DNA of 64,000 nt from Pseudolabrys sp. Its GTDB lineage: Bacteria > Pseudomonadota > Alphaproteobacteria > Rhizobiales > Xanthobacteraceae. Below the pieces are notes generated by a model. It was not told the origin of the DNA, ran no database searches, and saw only the letters and a list, made by a program, of their open reading frames with translations. Below are positions 39,462-49,029 of this stretch, piece after piece (within the stretch, counting starts at the first letter, position 1; every line of letters begins with the position of its first letter). The stretch lies in the NCBI GenBank assembly GCA_030655215.1, contig JAURVZ010000084.1, forward strand, positions 186,001-250,000, written 5' to 3'. The translations under genes were made by a program, and so were the position numbers.

Positions 39462-39917
39462 TTAGTCGGTCAGCTGGCGCATTCGGCGCTGCTCGTCGCT
39501 GCTCAAAGCGGCGGTTTCCAGCACGACCGTCTTACGACGTGCCATCGCCAGCAGCGTCACGATACCGGCGAGCAGAACGAGCGGCGGCAAGCCCCACAGC
39601 AGCAACGTGGAAATTTCCAGCGGCGGCCGCAGCAAAACAAACGAGCCATAGCGCGACACCAGATAATCGAGCACCTGCGCGTCGCTATCGCCCTTCACCA
39701 GCCGCTCGCGCACCAGCAGGCGCAGATCCTTGGCGAGCGGCGCATCCGAATCGTCGATCGACTGGTTCTGGCAGACCATGCAACGCAATTCTTGTGACAG
39801 CGCGCGGGCGCGTTGCTCAAGCGCCGGGTCCTTCAGGACTTCGTCCGGCGTCACCGCAAAACTCGCCTGCGGCAGCAGCAGCGCGGCGATGAGGACGAGA
39901 CGCGCGATGAGCCGCAT
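39462..39917 (-). CDS. ccmH: Cytochrome c maturation protein CcmH/CycL
   Basis: Membrane-anchored thiol-disulfide protein of 151 residues that reduces apocytochrome c before haem attachment. It has a signal peptide (about residues 1-21), the CXXC active site in [17 protein letters not shown] and a C-terminal membrane helix (about residues 104-127). It lies 5 bases downstream of ccmF and completes the ccmI-E-F-H operon (cycHJKL in rhizobia). Confidence 0.95.
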   Translation of the reverse strand: MRLIARLVLIAALLLPQASFAVTPDEVLKDPALEQRARALSQELRCMVCQNQSIDDSDAPLAKDLRLLVRERLVKGDSDAQVLDYLVSRYGSFVLLRPPLEISTLLLWGLPPLVLLAGIVTLLAMARRKTVVLETAALSSDEQRRMRQLTD

Positions 39918-39922
39918 GCGCC

Positions 39923-41917
39923 CTACTCCGCCGGCTGCAGCGTTGACGATGGCTTGCTGGCCTTCTTTGCCGGCTTCGGTGCACCAACACGCAAGCGCCG
40001 GTCCGACAAAGACAGCAAACCGCCCAACGCCATCACCAGCGAGCCGAGCCAGATCAGCAGCACTAAAGGCTTGAAGTAGAGGCGCACGGCGACCGAGCCG
40101 TCTTCATTGACGTCGCCGAGCGACATGTAGAGCTGGCTGAAGCCGCGCGTCAGCAACGCCGCTTCGCTGGTCGTCGACTGCCGTGCGCCGAAGCTACGCT
40201 TGGACGGCTCCATCAAGCCTACGGCAACGCCGCCGCTGCGCGCGGTGAACTTCGCCACTGTTTCGCGGAAGTTCGGTCCGGCGCGTTGCGTCATGCCATC
40301 GAAGCTCATGTCATAGCCGGACAGCGACGTACTCTGCCCTTGCTTCAGCGCAACAATGCGCTCCTCGCCCCAGGTGCTGGCGGTGACAATGCCGAGCAGC
40401 GTCACCGCCATGCCGAAATGCGCCAGCGCCGTGCCCCACACCGAGCGGGGCAAACCAAAGGTGCGCGCGCGAACGGTTGCAAGCGGCAGGCGGAATACTC
40501 CAGTGTGCTCGACCAGATCGACCAGCGATCCCGCCATCACATAGAACGCTAGACCAATGCCGAACGGCGCCAGCACTGAGGTCACGCCCATGGCAACGAA
40601 CGTCACCGCAATCGCCACAAGGCCAATGGCAAAGGCTGCCATCAGCCGCTGCGCCACGCCGAGCACATCGCCGCGCTTCCACGCCAGCAATGGCCCGAAC
40701 GGCATAGCAAAGAGCAAAGGAATGAACAGCGGCCCAAAAGTAAGATTGAAGAACGGCGCACCGACCGAAATCTTTTCGCCGGTGATCGCCTCGAGCGCCA
40801 GCGGATACAGCGTGCCGACGAAAACGGTCAGGCAGGCCGTCGTCAGGAACAAATTGTTGAACACCAGAGCGCCCTCGCGCGACACCGGTGCGAACAGCCC
40901 GCCCTGCTTCAGCATCGGTGCGCGCCATGCAAACAGAGCCAGCCCGCCGCCGATAAAGAAAATCAGGATCATCAGAATGAACACGCCGCGCGACGGATCG
41001 CTGGCGAACGTATGCACCGATGTCAGCACGCCGGAGCGCACAAGGAAGGTACCGATCAGCGACAGTGAGAAGGCAAGGATGGCCAGCAGCACCGTCCAGA
41101 TTTTCAGCGCATTGCGCTTTTCCATCACCACGGCGGAGTGCAGCAGCGCGGTGCCGGCGATCCACGGCATCAATGATGCATTCTCAACCGGATCCCAGAA
41201 CCAGTAACCGCCCCAGCCGAGTTCGTAATAAGCCCAGTACGAGCCCATCGCGATGCCGACGGTGAGAAACATCCACGCCGCGAGCGTCCATGGCCGCACC
41301 CAGCGCGCCCAGGCCGCGTCAATGCGGCCTTCGATCAGCGCAGCAATGGCGAAGGAAAACGAGATGGAGAAGCCGACATAGCCGAGATACAGAAGCGGCG
41401 GATGCACCGCGAGGCCGATGTCCTGCAGGATCGGGTTGAGGTCCTTGCCCTCGAATGGCGCCGGCGCGAGGCGCAGGAACGGGTTCGAGGTCAGCAGGAT
41501 GAAGAGATAGAAGGAGCAAGCGATCCATGACTGCACCGCCAGCACATTGGCTTTCAATGTCGCAGGCAGGTTGCCGCCGAATGCCGCCACGGCCGCGCCG
41601 AAGGCCGCCAGGATCAGCACCCACAGCAGCATCGAGCCTTCGTGATTGCCCCAGACGCTCGTGAATTTGTAGATCAGCGGCATCATCGAGTGCGAATTCT
41701 CAAACACATTCGCCACCGAGAAATCCGACGTGACGTAACACGCGGTCAGCGCGACGAATGAAAGCGCGACGAACACGAACTGCATCAACGCGGTCGAACC
41801 CGCCAGTCGCATCAGCGCCGCGTCACCACGCAAGCTGCCGACCAGCGGCACCAGTGCTTGCACAATGCCGAGCGCCAGGGCCAGCACCAGCGCGTAATGT
41901 CCGAGCTCGGGGATCAT
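39923..41917 (-). CDS. ccmF: Haem lyase subunit CcmF/CycK
   Basis: Large polytopic inner-membrane protein (664 residues, about 15 helices) that, with CcmH and CcmI, attaches haem to apocytochrome c in the periplasm. The conserved tryptophan-rich haem-handling motif reads [18 protein letters not shown], and conserved histidines lie in flanking loops (for example [15 protein letters not shown]). The length is normal for the family. It is 10 bases downstream of ccmE and 5 bases upstream of ccmH, in one transcription unit. Confidence 0.97.
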   Translation of the reverse strand: MIPELGHYALVLALALGIVQALVPLVGSLRGDAALMRLAGSTALMQFVFVALSFVALTACYVTSDFSVANVFENSHSMMPLIYKFTSVWGNHEGSMLLWVLILAAFGAAVAAFGGNLPATLKANVLAVQSWIACSFYLFILLTSNPFLRLAPAPFEGKDLNPILQDIGLAVHPPLLYLGYVGFSISFSFAIAALIEGRIDAAWARWVRPWTLAAWMFLTVGIAMGSYWAYYELGWGGYWFWDPVENASLMPWIAGTALLHSAVVMEKRNALKIWTVLLAILAFSLSLIGTFLVRSGVLTSVHTFASDPSRGVFILMILIFFIGGGLALFAWRAPMLKQGGLFAPVSREGALVFNNLFLTTACLTVFVGTLYPLALEAITGEKISVGAPFFNLTFGPLFIPLLFAMPFGPLLAWKRGDVLGVAQRLMAAFAIGLVAIAVTFVAMGVTSVLAPFGIGLAFYVMAGSLVDLVEHTGVFRLPLATVRARTFGLPRSVWGTALAHFGMAVTLLGIVTASTWGEERIVALKQGQSTSLSGYDMSFDGMTQRAGPNFRETVAKFTARSGGVAVGLMEPSKRSFGARQSTTSEAALLTRGFSQLYMSLGDVNEDGSVAVRLYFKPLVLLIWLGSLVMALGGLLSLSDRRLRVGAPKPAKKASKPSSTLQPAE

Positions 41918-41927
41918 CGTGAATGAC

Positions 41928-42416
41928 TCATGGCGTCTTGCTCATGGTGGGCTTGTCGACGACATGCGCGTCGGTCTTCATCTCACCCTCTTGCCAACGG
42001 CCGGTCTTCTTCAAGGCGTCGACCACTTCACGCGGCATGTATTTCTCATCGTGCTTGGCGAGCACGCTGTCGGCGACGAAGGAGCCGTCAGCCGCGATCT
42101 TGCCTTCGGTCACCACGCCTTGCCCCTCGCGGAACAGGTCAGGCACGATGCCCTGATAGCGCACGGCGATCTCATGCGCGCCATCGGTGACCGCAAAACG
42201 CACGTTCAAACTTTCGCCGCGCTCAAGGCTGCCCGGCTTGACCAGCCCGCCAATGCGCACGCGCGTGCCGGCGGCCGGCTTCTTCTCCGCAATGTCGCTT
42301 GGCGAATTGAAGAACACGATGGAGTCGCTCAGCGCGCTCAAGACCAGCACAGCGGCAAGCGCCAGCACGCCAAGGCTGCCGCCGATCAGGGTCAAACGTC
42401 GTTGCTTGCGCGTCAC
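41928..42416 (-). CDS. ccmE: Haem chaperone CcmE/CycJ
   Basis: Periplasmic membrane-anchored haem chaperone of 162 residues. It has one N-terminal helix (about residues 9-30), an OB-fold domain and the covalent haem-binding histidine and following tyrosine in [11 protein letters not shown]. It carries haem from CcmABCD to CcmF. It starts at GTG and overlaps the ccmI stop by four bases (GTGA), so the two are translationally coupled. ccmABCD are not in the window. Confidence 0.96.
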   Translation of the reverse strand: MTRKQRRLTLIGGSLGVLALAAVLVLSALSDSIVFFNSPSDIAEKKPAAGTRVRIGGLVKPGSLERGESLNVRFAVTDGAHEIAVRYQGIVPDLFREGQGVVTEGKIAADGSFVADSVLAKHDEKYMPREVVDALKKTGRWQEGEMKTDAHVVDKPTMSKTP

Positions 42417-43546
42417 CCTTCCAGCCCCATGCTTTTGATCAACTCGCCGATCTGGCGCAATTTTTCGGGATCGCTGGCCAAGGCCTTCCTGGCATCGCCG
42501 GCGGCGGCCGTTGCCTTGTCGCGGTCACCCATGACCATATAGGCGCGCAACAGGCGCTGCCAACCTTCAAGGTCACTGCCATCTTCCTTGAGCTTGTCGG
42601 CGAGCCGCGCCACCATGCCGCGGATCATGTCGGCGCGGTCCTGCTCGCTCATCGTGTTCGCCGCGGCAACATCGGCAGCACTTGGTCCCGCGGTTCCGGC
42701 AATCGGCGGCGTCGACACGACACCAAGACGCGCCAATGACTCGCGCACCATCGGCGCCCACGGTGCATCGGCTGGTGCGTCCTTCAACATGCCGGTCCAG
42801 ATCGCGGCGGCTTTCGGCTTGTCGCCATCCTGCTCGGCCGCAACGCCGACGAAAAACTTTGCCTTCAAGTCATTGGCATCGAGAACCAGCGCACGTTCGA
42901 ACGCTGTCTTGGCTTCAACGGTGATGACGCCATTGCTCGCCGCCGACAACGCCTCGCCGAGATCGGCCTGCCGCGACGCCGTCTCGCCGGATAGCGCCAG
43001 CAACTTGCGACGCGCATTCACGGCGTCATCGAAACGGCCAAGCCGCAGATACACCGGCGCGATCACTTCATAGCCGCGCGCATCATTCGGATTCTGCTCG
43101 AGATGCGCCTCGACCCGCCCGATCAACTCCTGGATCGAACGGTCTTGCGGCTGCACCGCAGCCGCGCGGCGCTCGGCCAGAGGCTGGCCGGGCAATTGCG
43201 GCGAACCAAGCGTGAGATAAATCGCTGTCGCGCCAATCGGCAGCAGCACCAGCCCGGCCAATGCCGTCGCCCGCCGCCGCCACAGCGGCGACGCGCCGGC
43301 AACAGTCTTGTCGGCCTCGGCCACATCGGCCGCAGCGATCAGCCGCCGCGAGACTTCCACCTTGGCCGCTTCCGCCTCAGCCTCACCGATCAGGCCGGTG
43401 GCGCGGTCGCGCGCGATCTCATCAAGCTGGTCGCGATACACGGCAATGTCGCTGCCGCCCGCGTTCGCCGTGCGCCGGCCAAGCGGCCACAGCACGGCGA
43501 AAATCGCCGCCGCGGTCATCAGCGCAAACGCAAGCCAGAGGGTCAT
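42413..43546 (-). CDS. ccmI: Cytochrome c biogenesis protein CcmI/CycH
   Basis: Apocytochrome c chaperone of the CcmFHI complex, 377 residues. It has an N-terminal membrane helix ([20 protein letters not shown]), a cytoplasmic linker and a second helix (about residues 92-113). A periplasmic TPR domain contains repeats such as [23 protein letters not shown] and [20 protein letters not shown]. It is the first gene of the leftward ccmIEFH operon. The 143-bp gap upstream should hold its promoter. I see no clear SD (CTCCTCCC precedes the ATG). Confidence 0.94.
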   Translation of the reverse strand: MTLWLAFALMTAAAIFAVLWPLGRRTANAGGSDIAVYRDQLDEIARDRATGLIGEAEAEAAKVEVSRRLIAAADVAEADKTVAGASPLWRRRATALAGLVLLPIGATAIYLTLGSPQLPGQPLAERRAAAVQPQDRSIQELIGRVEAHLEQNPNDARGYEVIAPVYLRLGRFDDAVNARRKLLALSGETASRQADLGEALSAASNGVITVEAKTAFERALVLDANDLKAKFFVGVAAEQDGDKPKAAAIWTGMLKDAPADAPWAPMVRESLARLGVVSTPPIAGTAGPSAADVAAANTMSEQDRADMIRGMVARLADKLKEDGSDLEGWQRLLRAYMVMGDRDKATAAAGDARKALASDPEKLRQIGELIKSMGLEG

Positions 43547-43689
43547 GGGAGGAGTGTATCCACTTTACTGGCGTTCAAAACAACCGCCAGGACGGGATAC
43601 ATCAGCCGCAATCATGGCGGCCATGCGCAAGGGTCACAGGGGGAAGGAATGCCGGGAACACCGGACTTTTCAGCCGCCGCCTTGAAAAC

Positions 43690-45093
43690 TCAGCCCCGCG
43701 CCGCCTTGCGATCGGCGGCGGCCAGTTCGGCGGCCTTGCTGAGCTGGGCGGCGTAGTCGCGCCCGAATACCGTGGCGCATAGCCGCACCGCGGCATCGAC
43801 CTGCGACTGGCGGAAGCTGCGCTCGGCCGGCACCGCGTGGCGCAGCGCTTCGAGCAGGCCGCGGGTGGCGTGGTCGAGATATTGCTGCAGCTCGGAAAAG
43901 GTCCGCTGCGTCATTTCATTGATCGCCAACTCACCGGCGAAATGGCGGCAGGTACCAACGAAAGCGACCAGCGCCTCGGTGTCCGCCACTTCGGCAGAAT
44001 CTAGCGAGCTGTTCGGGCGGATCTCGCCCGTCGCGCGCGGCTTGAGCAAGCGGCGCACCCGGCCCGGCATTGAATCGATTTCCAGCCGCAACGTATCGCC
44101 GATCTGGCTGCGCAGGCCGGATAGCGCCCGGCCCCAGCTCGAATCCATCGGCATGTTCAGCTCGGTGCGCAGGCCGCGCGCCGCGTCATGGATGGTCTTG
44201 AGCAATGCGCCGACTGCCACGCCACGGCCGCTGCGCAGATCATCGCGCAACTCTGCAACCTGCCGCTCAAGTTCGGACAGCACGATCGTCACGGCCACGC
44301 CATAAGGCGTCTCGGCCACGCGCGCCGCGGTGTCGCTGCCCGCCGCTTTGACGCCGAGGCGGATCAATTGCCATGGCGCCGCCAGCCGGTGCATCACCGT
44401 CAGCATGGAATAGAGAAACACATCGCTGCTCGTCGGCGAGGTCTTCTCGATCAGCGCCCTGCACTCGTCGATCTGGCGCGGCCCGAGATTGCCAACCTGC
44501 AGCGGCAAATGCGCCGCCATGGCGCTGAGTCCATCGCGGGCATTCAACACGCATTTCAGAATAGCGGCATCTTCGCCGGCGCGTTGCGTGCCGATCTGCG
44601 AGAGCATGCGGCGCCTGGCTTTATCGTCGGTGTCGGCATTGCGCAGTTGATCGGTCAGCGCCAATGCGACGCGATCCTGAAAGGCCCGCACGAAATACTT
44701 CGCCTTCTCGGCATCGCCTTCAGCCAATGCAGCGTTGACGATATTGTCGACAGCCTTGGCGTCATCGGGAAGAACGTCGCGCGCAATCCAGTTCCACAGC
44801 AAATCGAGCGACGAGCGGGAGATGCGCCCGAGATGACGATGCTGGCCGATATCGTCAACGAGGAAGGGTTCTAGCGGTTTGAAAAACAGCCGCCCGCTGT
44901 TGCCTATGCGCGGCGCGCCTTCGCGCTGGTCGCGGGCAATGCGGCGCAACTCCTGGAGAACGAGATCGGCGGCGCCGAGCTCATCGCCGCGCAGCAGGCT
45001 GCGCTCGAATTCGGCAATGAGCATCCCCCGCGCTTGCGGCGACAACTCGCGCAAGAACAGTTGCAGACGTTCAATCGTGTCGGCGCCCGCCAT
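43690..45093 (-). CDS. Conserved hypothetical protein
   Basis: A 467-residue soluble, largely alpha-helical protein with no signal peptide or membrane segment. I do not recognise a functional domain. Visible features are helical repeats rich in Arg, Leu and Ala, an N-terminal region around ERLQLFLRELSPQARGMLIAEFERSLL and a motif-like RLFFKPLEPFLVDD. The codon use matches neighbours and the frame is uninterrupted, so it is a real gene, probably lineage-specific to Hyphomicrobiales. It stands alone between ccmI and the lipoprotein gene, all leftward. Confidence 0.75.
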   Translation of the reverse strand: MAGADTIERLQLFLRELSPQARGMLIAEFERSLLRGDELGAADLVLQELRRIARDQREGAPRIGNSGRLFFKPLEPFLVDDIGQHRHLGRISRSSLDLLWNWIARDVLPDDAKAVDNIVNAALAEGDAEKAKYFVRAFQDRVALALTDQLRNADTDDKARRRMLSQIGTQRAGEDAAILKCVLNARDGLSAMAAHLPLQVGNLGPRQIDECRALIEKTSPTSSDVFLYSMLTVMHRLAAPWQLIRLGVKAAGSDTAARVAETPYGVAVTIVLSELERQVAELRDDLRSGRGVAVGALLKTIHDAARGLRTELNMPMDSSWGRALSGLRSQIGDTLRLEIDSMPGRVRRLLKPRATGEIRPNSSLDSAEVADTEALVAFVGTCRHFAGELAINEMTQRTFSELQQYLDHATRGLLEALRHAVPAERSFRQSQVDAAVRLCATVFGRDYAAQLSKAAELAAADRKAARG

Positions 45094-45195
45094 CGCCGGC
45101 TCTACCCGCGTTAGGAATTACACGGGACTGTGATACCGCAGGCGGCCTTAAGAACTCATTAAGCATGTGGAATGAAAGGCGCGCCCGGCGCAGCG

Positions 45196-45681
45196 TTATG
45201 TGAGCGGCGTCCAGGTGCCGTCCGGGTTGCGGCAGGCCGTGCCGCGCGCGGTCTGCGGCTGGCCGTTGATATAGATCGAGTGGGTGAACGAGCGGCAGTC
45301 CTGCCCGCGCTGCTGATAGGCCGGGCCTGGCACGATGGTGCCGTAGCGGCCGGAGTCGGGGTTCTTCCAGGACACCGGCGCGCCGGACGGGCTGCGCTCA
45401 AGCGCATCCATCTGCGCCTCATAGGCACGGCGCCGGTCTTCCTCATCGAGCGAAGCGCCGATCCGATTGCCGACCAGGCCGCCGAGAAGACCGCCGATCG
45501 CCGCACCGGCCAGCCGGTCGCCCGTGCCGCCACCCGCAACAGCCGCGCCAAGCAATGCGCCAGTGCCGGCGCCGAGCAAGGTGCCGGTGTTCTCGCGCGG
45601 CCCCGGACCGTCCGGCGTCCCGGCGCAAGCGGCAAGCGAAAGCCCCATCGCGGCGATGGCGGCAAACTTCAAAGACGGCAT
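45196..45681 (-). CDS. Glycine-zipper lipoprotein
   Basis: A 161-residue outer-membrane-type lipoprotein. The signal peptide ends in the lipobox LSLAACAG, giving lipidation at Cys19. It is followed by a glycine-zipper segment with GTLLGAGTGALLGAAVAGG and GAAIGGLLGGLVGNRIGA, and a C-terminal domain with two conserved cysteines (QDCRSF and GTACRNPDGTW) that may be disulfide-bonded. It resembles the 17-kDa surface antigen family. The start at 45681 has GGGGGG upstream, and the longer track ORF adds 36 non-homologous residues. Function in envelope integrity is inferred. Confidence 0.85.
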   Translation of the reverse strand: MPSLKFAAIAAMGLSLAACAGTPDGPGPRENTGTLLGAGTGALLGAAVAGGGTGDRLAGAAIGGLLGGLVGNRIGASLDEEDRRRAYEAQMDALERSPSGAPVSWKNPDSGRYGTIVPGPAYQQRGQDCRSFTHSIYINGQPQTARGTACRNPDGTWTPLT

Positions 45682-45790
45682 GAGCCCCCCGAATAGCACC
45701 CGAACGAAACGGCCCGTCAGCGGGCCGGACAAGAATTCTACCGAGAGCCGAGGATTAGGGCAAAAGGCGGGCAAGGCGCTTGCCGTCAAC

Positions 45791-47167
45791 TCACCCCGCC
45801 GGCAGCAGCAATTCCGCGCGCAGGCCGCCGAGCGGCGCTGTGCCCAGCTTCAACTCGCCGCCATAAAGCGCTGCCAGTTCGACCACGATCGACAGCCCCA
45901 GGCCCGAGCCCGGCTTGGTCTCGTCCAGACGGCGGCCGCGCCGGCCGGCCTGTTCGCGCTCGGTCGCCGACAGGCCGCGGCCGTCATCGTCGACCACAAT
46001 GCGCACGACATGATCCTCCGTCGCCGCATCGCGCCGTTCACGCAGAACTTCGATGGTCACGCGCGACGACGCCCATTTGCAGGCATTGTCGACCAGATTG
46101 CCGATCATCTCTTCGAGATCGGCGCGCTCGCCGCGAAAACGCGCCGCTTCCGTGGCACGCACCTCGATGATGATTTCGCGGTCGCGATGAATCTTCTCCA
46201 TTGTCCGAGCCAGCGCCGTCACTACCGGCATGACATCGGTGACCGTGCCGATCACCGTCATGCGCGCCGCCAGCCGCGCGCGTTCGAGATGACGCGTGAC
46301 CTGATCACGCATAATGGCCGCCTGCTCCAGCACCTTCAGTGCCAGGGAATCGTCGCCGCGCGCGGTGGCTTCATTGACCATCACTGACAGCGGCGTCTTC
46401 AACGCATGCGCCAGATTGCCGACGTGCGTACGCGCGCGCTCGACAATTTCTTTGTTGGCGTCGATCAAAGCATTGGTCTCGCGCGCCAGCGGCGCAATCT
46501 CTTCCGGGAATTTTCCGCCGAGACGTTCGGCCGTGCCCGAACGAATGGCGGTCAGGCTGTCTGTGATGCGCTTGAGCGGCGCCAGACCAAAACGCACCTG
46601 AAACATCGTGGTCAGCAGCAGTACCGCCGCCAGAATGAAAAACGTCAGCACCAGAGCCTGGTCGAACGTGCGCGTCTCGTCCTTGATTTCGGCAGCATCA
46701 CCGGCAACCACAACGAGGAAGCGGCCTTCGTCGCCGAGATCGATATTGCGCTCGACCTGCCGCAAGCTTTGCTCTTCCGGCCCGGTTGCGTAGCCCTGCC
46801 GCGAGCCGTCCGGACCCGGCGCAACGCCGAAATCCTGCAGCCGCGGCAAGCCGCCATCCCACAGCGAGCGCGACGCGCGCACTTCATTCTTGCCGGTGTC
46901 GGTGCGGGTGATTTGCCAATACCAGCCGGACAACGGCAATTCGAACAGAGGCTCGCCCAGTTGCGGCGGCGTTCGGTCGTTCGGATCATCCGGCGAGGCG
47001 ACGTCGGCGACCAACGTGCGCAGATAGACGCCTAACCTGCGGTCGAAGGCGCGCTCGACGCCTTGCCGGTAAAACGACGACAGAACGATCCCGGTGACCA
47101 GGAGGATAAACACGGTCCATGCCGTGGCCGAAACGAACAGGCGCAGCGCGAGGGAGTTGGCGCGCAT
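45791..47167 (-). CDS. feuQ: FeuQ-like sensor histidine kinase
   Basis: A 458-residue kinase with two membrane helices (about residues 8-30 and 175-195) flanking a periplasmic sensor, a HAMP domain, the HisKA histidine in VGNLAHALKTPLSVMVNEA and an HATPase domain with LVDNACKWASSRV, DDDGRGL and GSGLGLSIVVELAALYGG. The LAHALKTPL H-box and gene order (PepSY-type protein, regulator, kinase) match the FeuN-FeuP-FeuQ system of rhizobia, which controls cyclic glucan export and osmoadaptation. It follows the regulator gene by 6 bases. The FeuQ identity is by similarity and not certain. Confidence 0.85.
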   Translation of the reverse strand: MRANSLALRLFVSATAWTVFILLVTGIVLSSFYRQGVERAFDRRLGVYLRTLVADVASPDDPNDRTPPQLGEPLFELPLSGWYWQITRTDTGKNEVRASRSLWDGGLPRLQDFGVAPGPDGSRQGYATGPEEQSLRQVERNIDLGDEGRFLVVVAGDAAEIKDETRTFDQALVLTFFILAAVLLLTTMFQVRFGLAPLKRITDSLTAIRSGTAERLGGKFPEEIAPLARETNALIDANKEIVERARTHVGNLAHALKTPLSVMVNEATARGDDSLALKVLEQAAIMRDQVTRHLERARLAARMTVIGTVTDVMPVVTALARTMEKIHRDREIIIEVRATEAARFRGERADLEEMIGNLVDNACKWASSRVTIEVLRERRDAATEDHVVRIVVDDDGRGLSATEREQAGRRGRRLDETKPGSGLGLSIVVELAALYGGELKLGTAPLGGLRAELLLPAG

Positions 47168-47173
47168 GTGCGC

Positions 47174-47839
47174 TCAGGTGCCCGGCGGGGTGAGCATATA
47201 GCCAAGGCCACGCACCGTCTGGATGATATCGACACCGAGCTTCTTGCGAATGCGGCCGACGAACACTTCGATCGTATTCGAGTCGCGGTCGAAGTCCTGG
47301 TCGTACAAATGCTCGACCAGTTCGGTGCGCGACACGACGCGGCCATTGTGATGCATGAGGTATTCGAGCAGCCGGTATTCATGGCTGGTCAGCTTCACCG
47401 GATTGCCGTCGACCGACACGCGGTTGGTGCGCGAGTCGAGCCGCACCGGGCCGCAGGTGAATTCGCTCTTGGCATGCCCGACCGAGCGGCGCAGCAGCGC
47501 CCGCAAACGCGCCAGCACTTCCTCGAGATGAAACGGCTTGGCGACGTAGTCATCTGCGCCGGCGTCGAAGCCTTGCACCTTGTCGCTCCAGCGGTCGCGC
47601 GCCGTCAGCATCAGCACCGGCATGATGCGGCCATTGCGCCGCCAGGCTTCCAGCACCGAAATACCGTCCATTTTCGGCAGGCCGATATCGAGGATCACGG
47701 CATCGTAAGGCTCGGTATCGCCAAGGTGGTGGCCCTCTTCGCCGTCATAAGCGCGGTCAACCACATAGCCGGCATCGGTCAGTGCCGTTGTCAGCTGACG
47801 GTTGAGATCGGGGTCGTCCTCGACAACGAGCAGGCGCAA
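47174..47839 (-). CDS. feuP: FeuP-like OmpR-family response regulator
   Basis: A 221-residue response regulator with receiver domain (VVEDDPDLNRQL, phospho-acceptor in YDAVILDIGLPKMDG, lysine in YVAKPFHLEE) and winged-helix output domain ending TVRGLGYMLTPPG. The receiver closely follows the FeuP pattern (AYDGEEGHHLGDTEPYDAVI). The start is TTG at 47839, supported by GGAGA eight bases upstream and by the correct receiver N-terminus. It is followed after 6 bases by the kinase and preceded by the PepSY-type gene, all in one direction. Confidence 0.87.
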   Translation of the reverse strand: MRLLVVEDDPDLNRQLTTALTDAGYVVDRAYDGEEGHHLGDTEPYDAVILDIGLPKMDGISVLEAWRRNGRIMPVLMLTARDRWSDKVQGFDAGADDYVAKPFHLEEVLARLRALLRRSVGHAKSEFTCGPVRLDSRTNRVSVDGNPVKLTSHEYRLLEYLMHHNGRVVSRTELVEHLYDQDFDRDSNTIEVFVGRIRKKLGVDIIQTVRGLGYMLTPPGT

Positions 47840-47871
47840 GGCGGCGTTCTCCAGAACCGGCGACGCCGGCT

Positions 47872-48234
47872 TTACAGCCCGGTGATAGGCTCGCCATTGG
47901 TGGCGTCAACCGTGGCGCGGGTCACTTTGCCATTCCGCGCCAGCAGAGTCAGCACATAGAACAATTTCTCGCCCTCGCTGCAAAGCTGGGCCCGGACGAC
48001 CTCGCCCCTTTGGCCGCGCTCGCGCAACGACTTGATCGCCGAGGCCAGCGCCACTGCCTTCTTGTCGGTGACCGCGGCGCGCTGTTCGGCCCGGTTCAGG
48101 CAGGCGCGTTCAACCGGCGCGCCGGCCAGGCCTTGCGCCACCGCAACCGGCACGACGGAACTGGAAAAGACCGGGCCCGACAGCACCAGCAGTCCCAGAA
48201 GAATCGCAGCATTGATAATGCGGGGAACCGGCAT
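47872..48234 (-). CDS. PepSY-domain periplasmic protein, possible FeuN-like modulator
   Basis: A 120-residue secreted protein with a signal peptide (about residues 8-34) and a PepSY-like domain (AVALASAIKSLRERGQRGEVVRAQLC through ATVDATNGEPI). It lies 32 bases upstream of the feuP-like gene in the same direction. In Sinorhizobium a small periplasmic protein, FeuN, encoded at this position restrains FeuQ. This gene may play that role. Two cysteines (residues near 45 and 85) could form a disulfide. The assignment rests on position and domain type. Confidence 0.8.
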   Translation of the reverse strand: MPVPRIINAAILLGLLVLSGPVFSSSVVPVAVAQGLAGAPVERACLNRAEQRAAVTDKKAVALASAIKSLRERGQRGEVVRAQLCSEGEKLFYVLTLLARNGKVTRATVDATNGEPITGL

Positions 48235-48287
48235 GGGGCGTGTCTAGAGGCGCGCCGGTGAACGCTGGCTGAACGGGGAACTTGGGC

Positions 48288-48968
48288 TCAGCTGTTAAAC
48301 CCGTCGAATGACGCGAAAGTGTCCAAAGCGGCGCGTGGCGCACGCCAGCCATTGATGGGCGCATCCGGATCTTCATAGCCGATGGCCATGCCGGAATAGA
48401 TCATCAGCTCGTCGGGGAGATCGAGGAAGGACCGCACGGTCTTGTGGAATGACACCCAGGCCTGTTGCGGACAGGTGTGCAGCCCATGGCCGCGGGCCAG
48501 CAAGGCGACGGTTTGCAGATAGCCGCCAATGTCGGCCCACTGCGCTTCGCCATGCGATCTGTCGCGGGCAAAGAACAAGGCTGCCGGTGCGCCGAAGAAG
48601 TCATAGTTGCGGGCATATTGCCGGTAACGCGCGGCCTTGTCCTCGCGCGGCACGTCGATCGACTGGTACAGCAGCTCACCGACGGTGAAGGCGCGCTCGC
48701 GATAGGGCTCGGCCATCGGGTGCGGATAGATCTGGTATTCGACGCCCTCGCCTTTCGGTAATTCGGTCGCCATGCGCGGCGCCAGCAATGCCTTCAAGGC
48801 GTCGAGGCGTTTGCCGGCAATGGCATAAACCCGCCACGGCTGAAGATTGCCGGCTGATGGCGCGCGCGCCGCCCGCTCGACAATATCGCGCACCGTTCGC
48901 TCCGCGACGGGCTTCGGCAAAAACGCCCGGCACGAATAGCGCGAGGCAACGGCATCGAAAATGTCCAT
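48288..48968 (-). CDS. Nitroreductase family protein
   Basis: A 226-residue FMN-dependent oxidoreductase of the nitroreductase superfamily. The N-terminal FMN phosphate-binding motif RYSCRAFLPKPV and ARAPSAGNLQPWRVYA are typical, as is the C-terminal IYSGMAIGYEDPDAPIN. Substrates may be nitroaromatics or quinones. A GGAG Shine-Dalgarno precedes the ATG. It diverges from the DUF4304-like gene with 58 bases between starts, where an unusual inverted repeat spans both start codons. Confidence 0.9.
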   Translation of the reverse strand: MDIFDAVASRYSCRAFLPKPVAERTVRDIVERAARAPSAGNLQPWRVYAIAGKRLDALKALLAPRMATELPKGEGVEYQIYPHPMAEPYRERAFTVGELLYQSIDVPREDKAARYRQYARNYDFFGAPAALFFARDRSHGEAQWADIGGYLQTVALLARGHGLHTCPQQAWVSFHKTVRSFLDLPDELMIYSGMAIGYEDPDAPINGWRAPRAALDTFASFDGFNS

Positions 48969-49029
48969 GATAGTCTCCGCGACAATTTGCTATAATGGCG
49001 CGGAACGCAGCGGACGCAAGACTATCATG
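48966..49029. repeat. Inverted repeat spanning both divergent start codons
   Basis: CATGATAGTCT (48966-48976) and AGACTATCATG (49019-49029) are perfect 11-bp inverted copies separated by 42 bases. Each arm contains the start codon of one of two divergent genes. This could be a regulatory symmetric element or the scar of a local inversion or duplication. Confidence 0.6.
48988..48996 (+). promoter_or_regulatory. Extended -10 promoter candidate (TGCTATAAT)
   Basis: TGC-TATAAT is a perfect consensus -10 hexamer with an extended TG, 31 bases upstream of the ATG of the DUF4304-like gene. The region 17 bases upstream has no good -35, as is common with extended -10 promoters. Such an E. coli-like element is unusual in this high-GC window and may mark an acquired gene. 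Confidence 0.45.
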
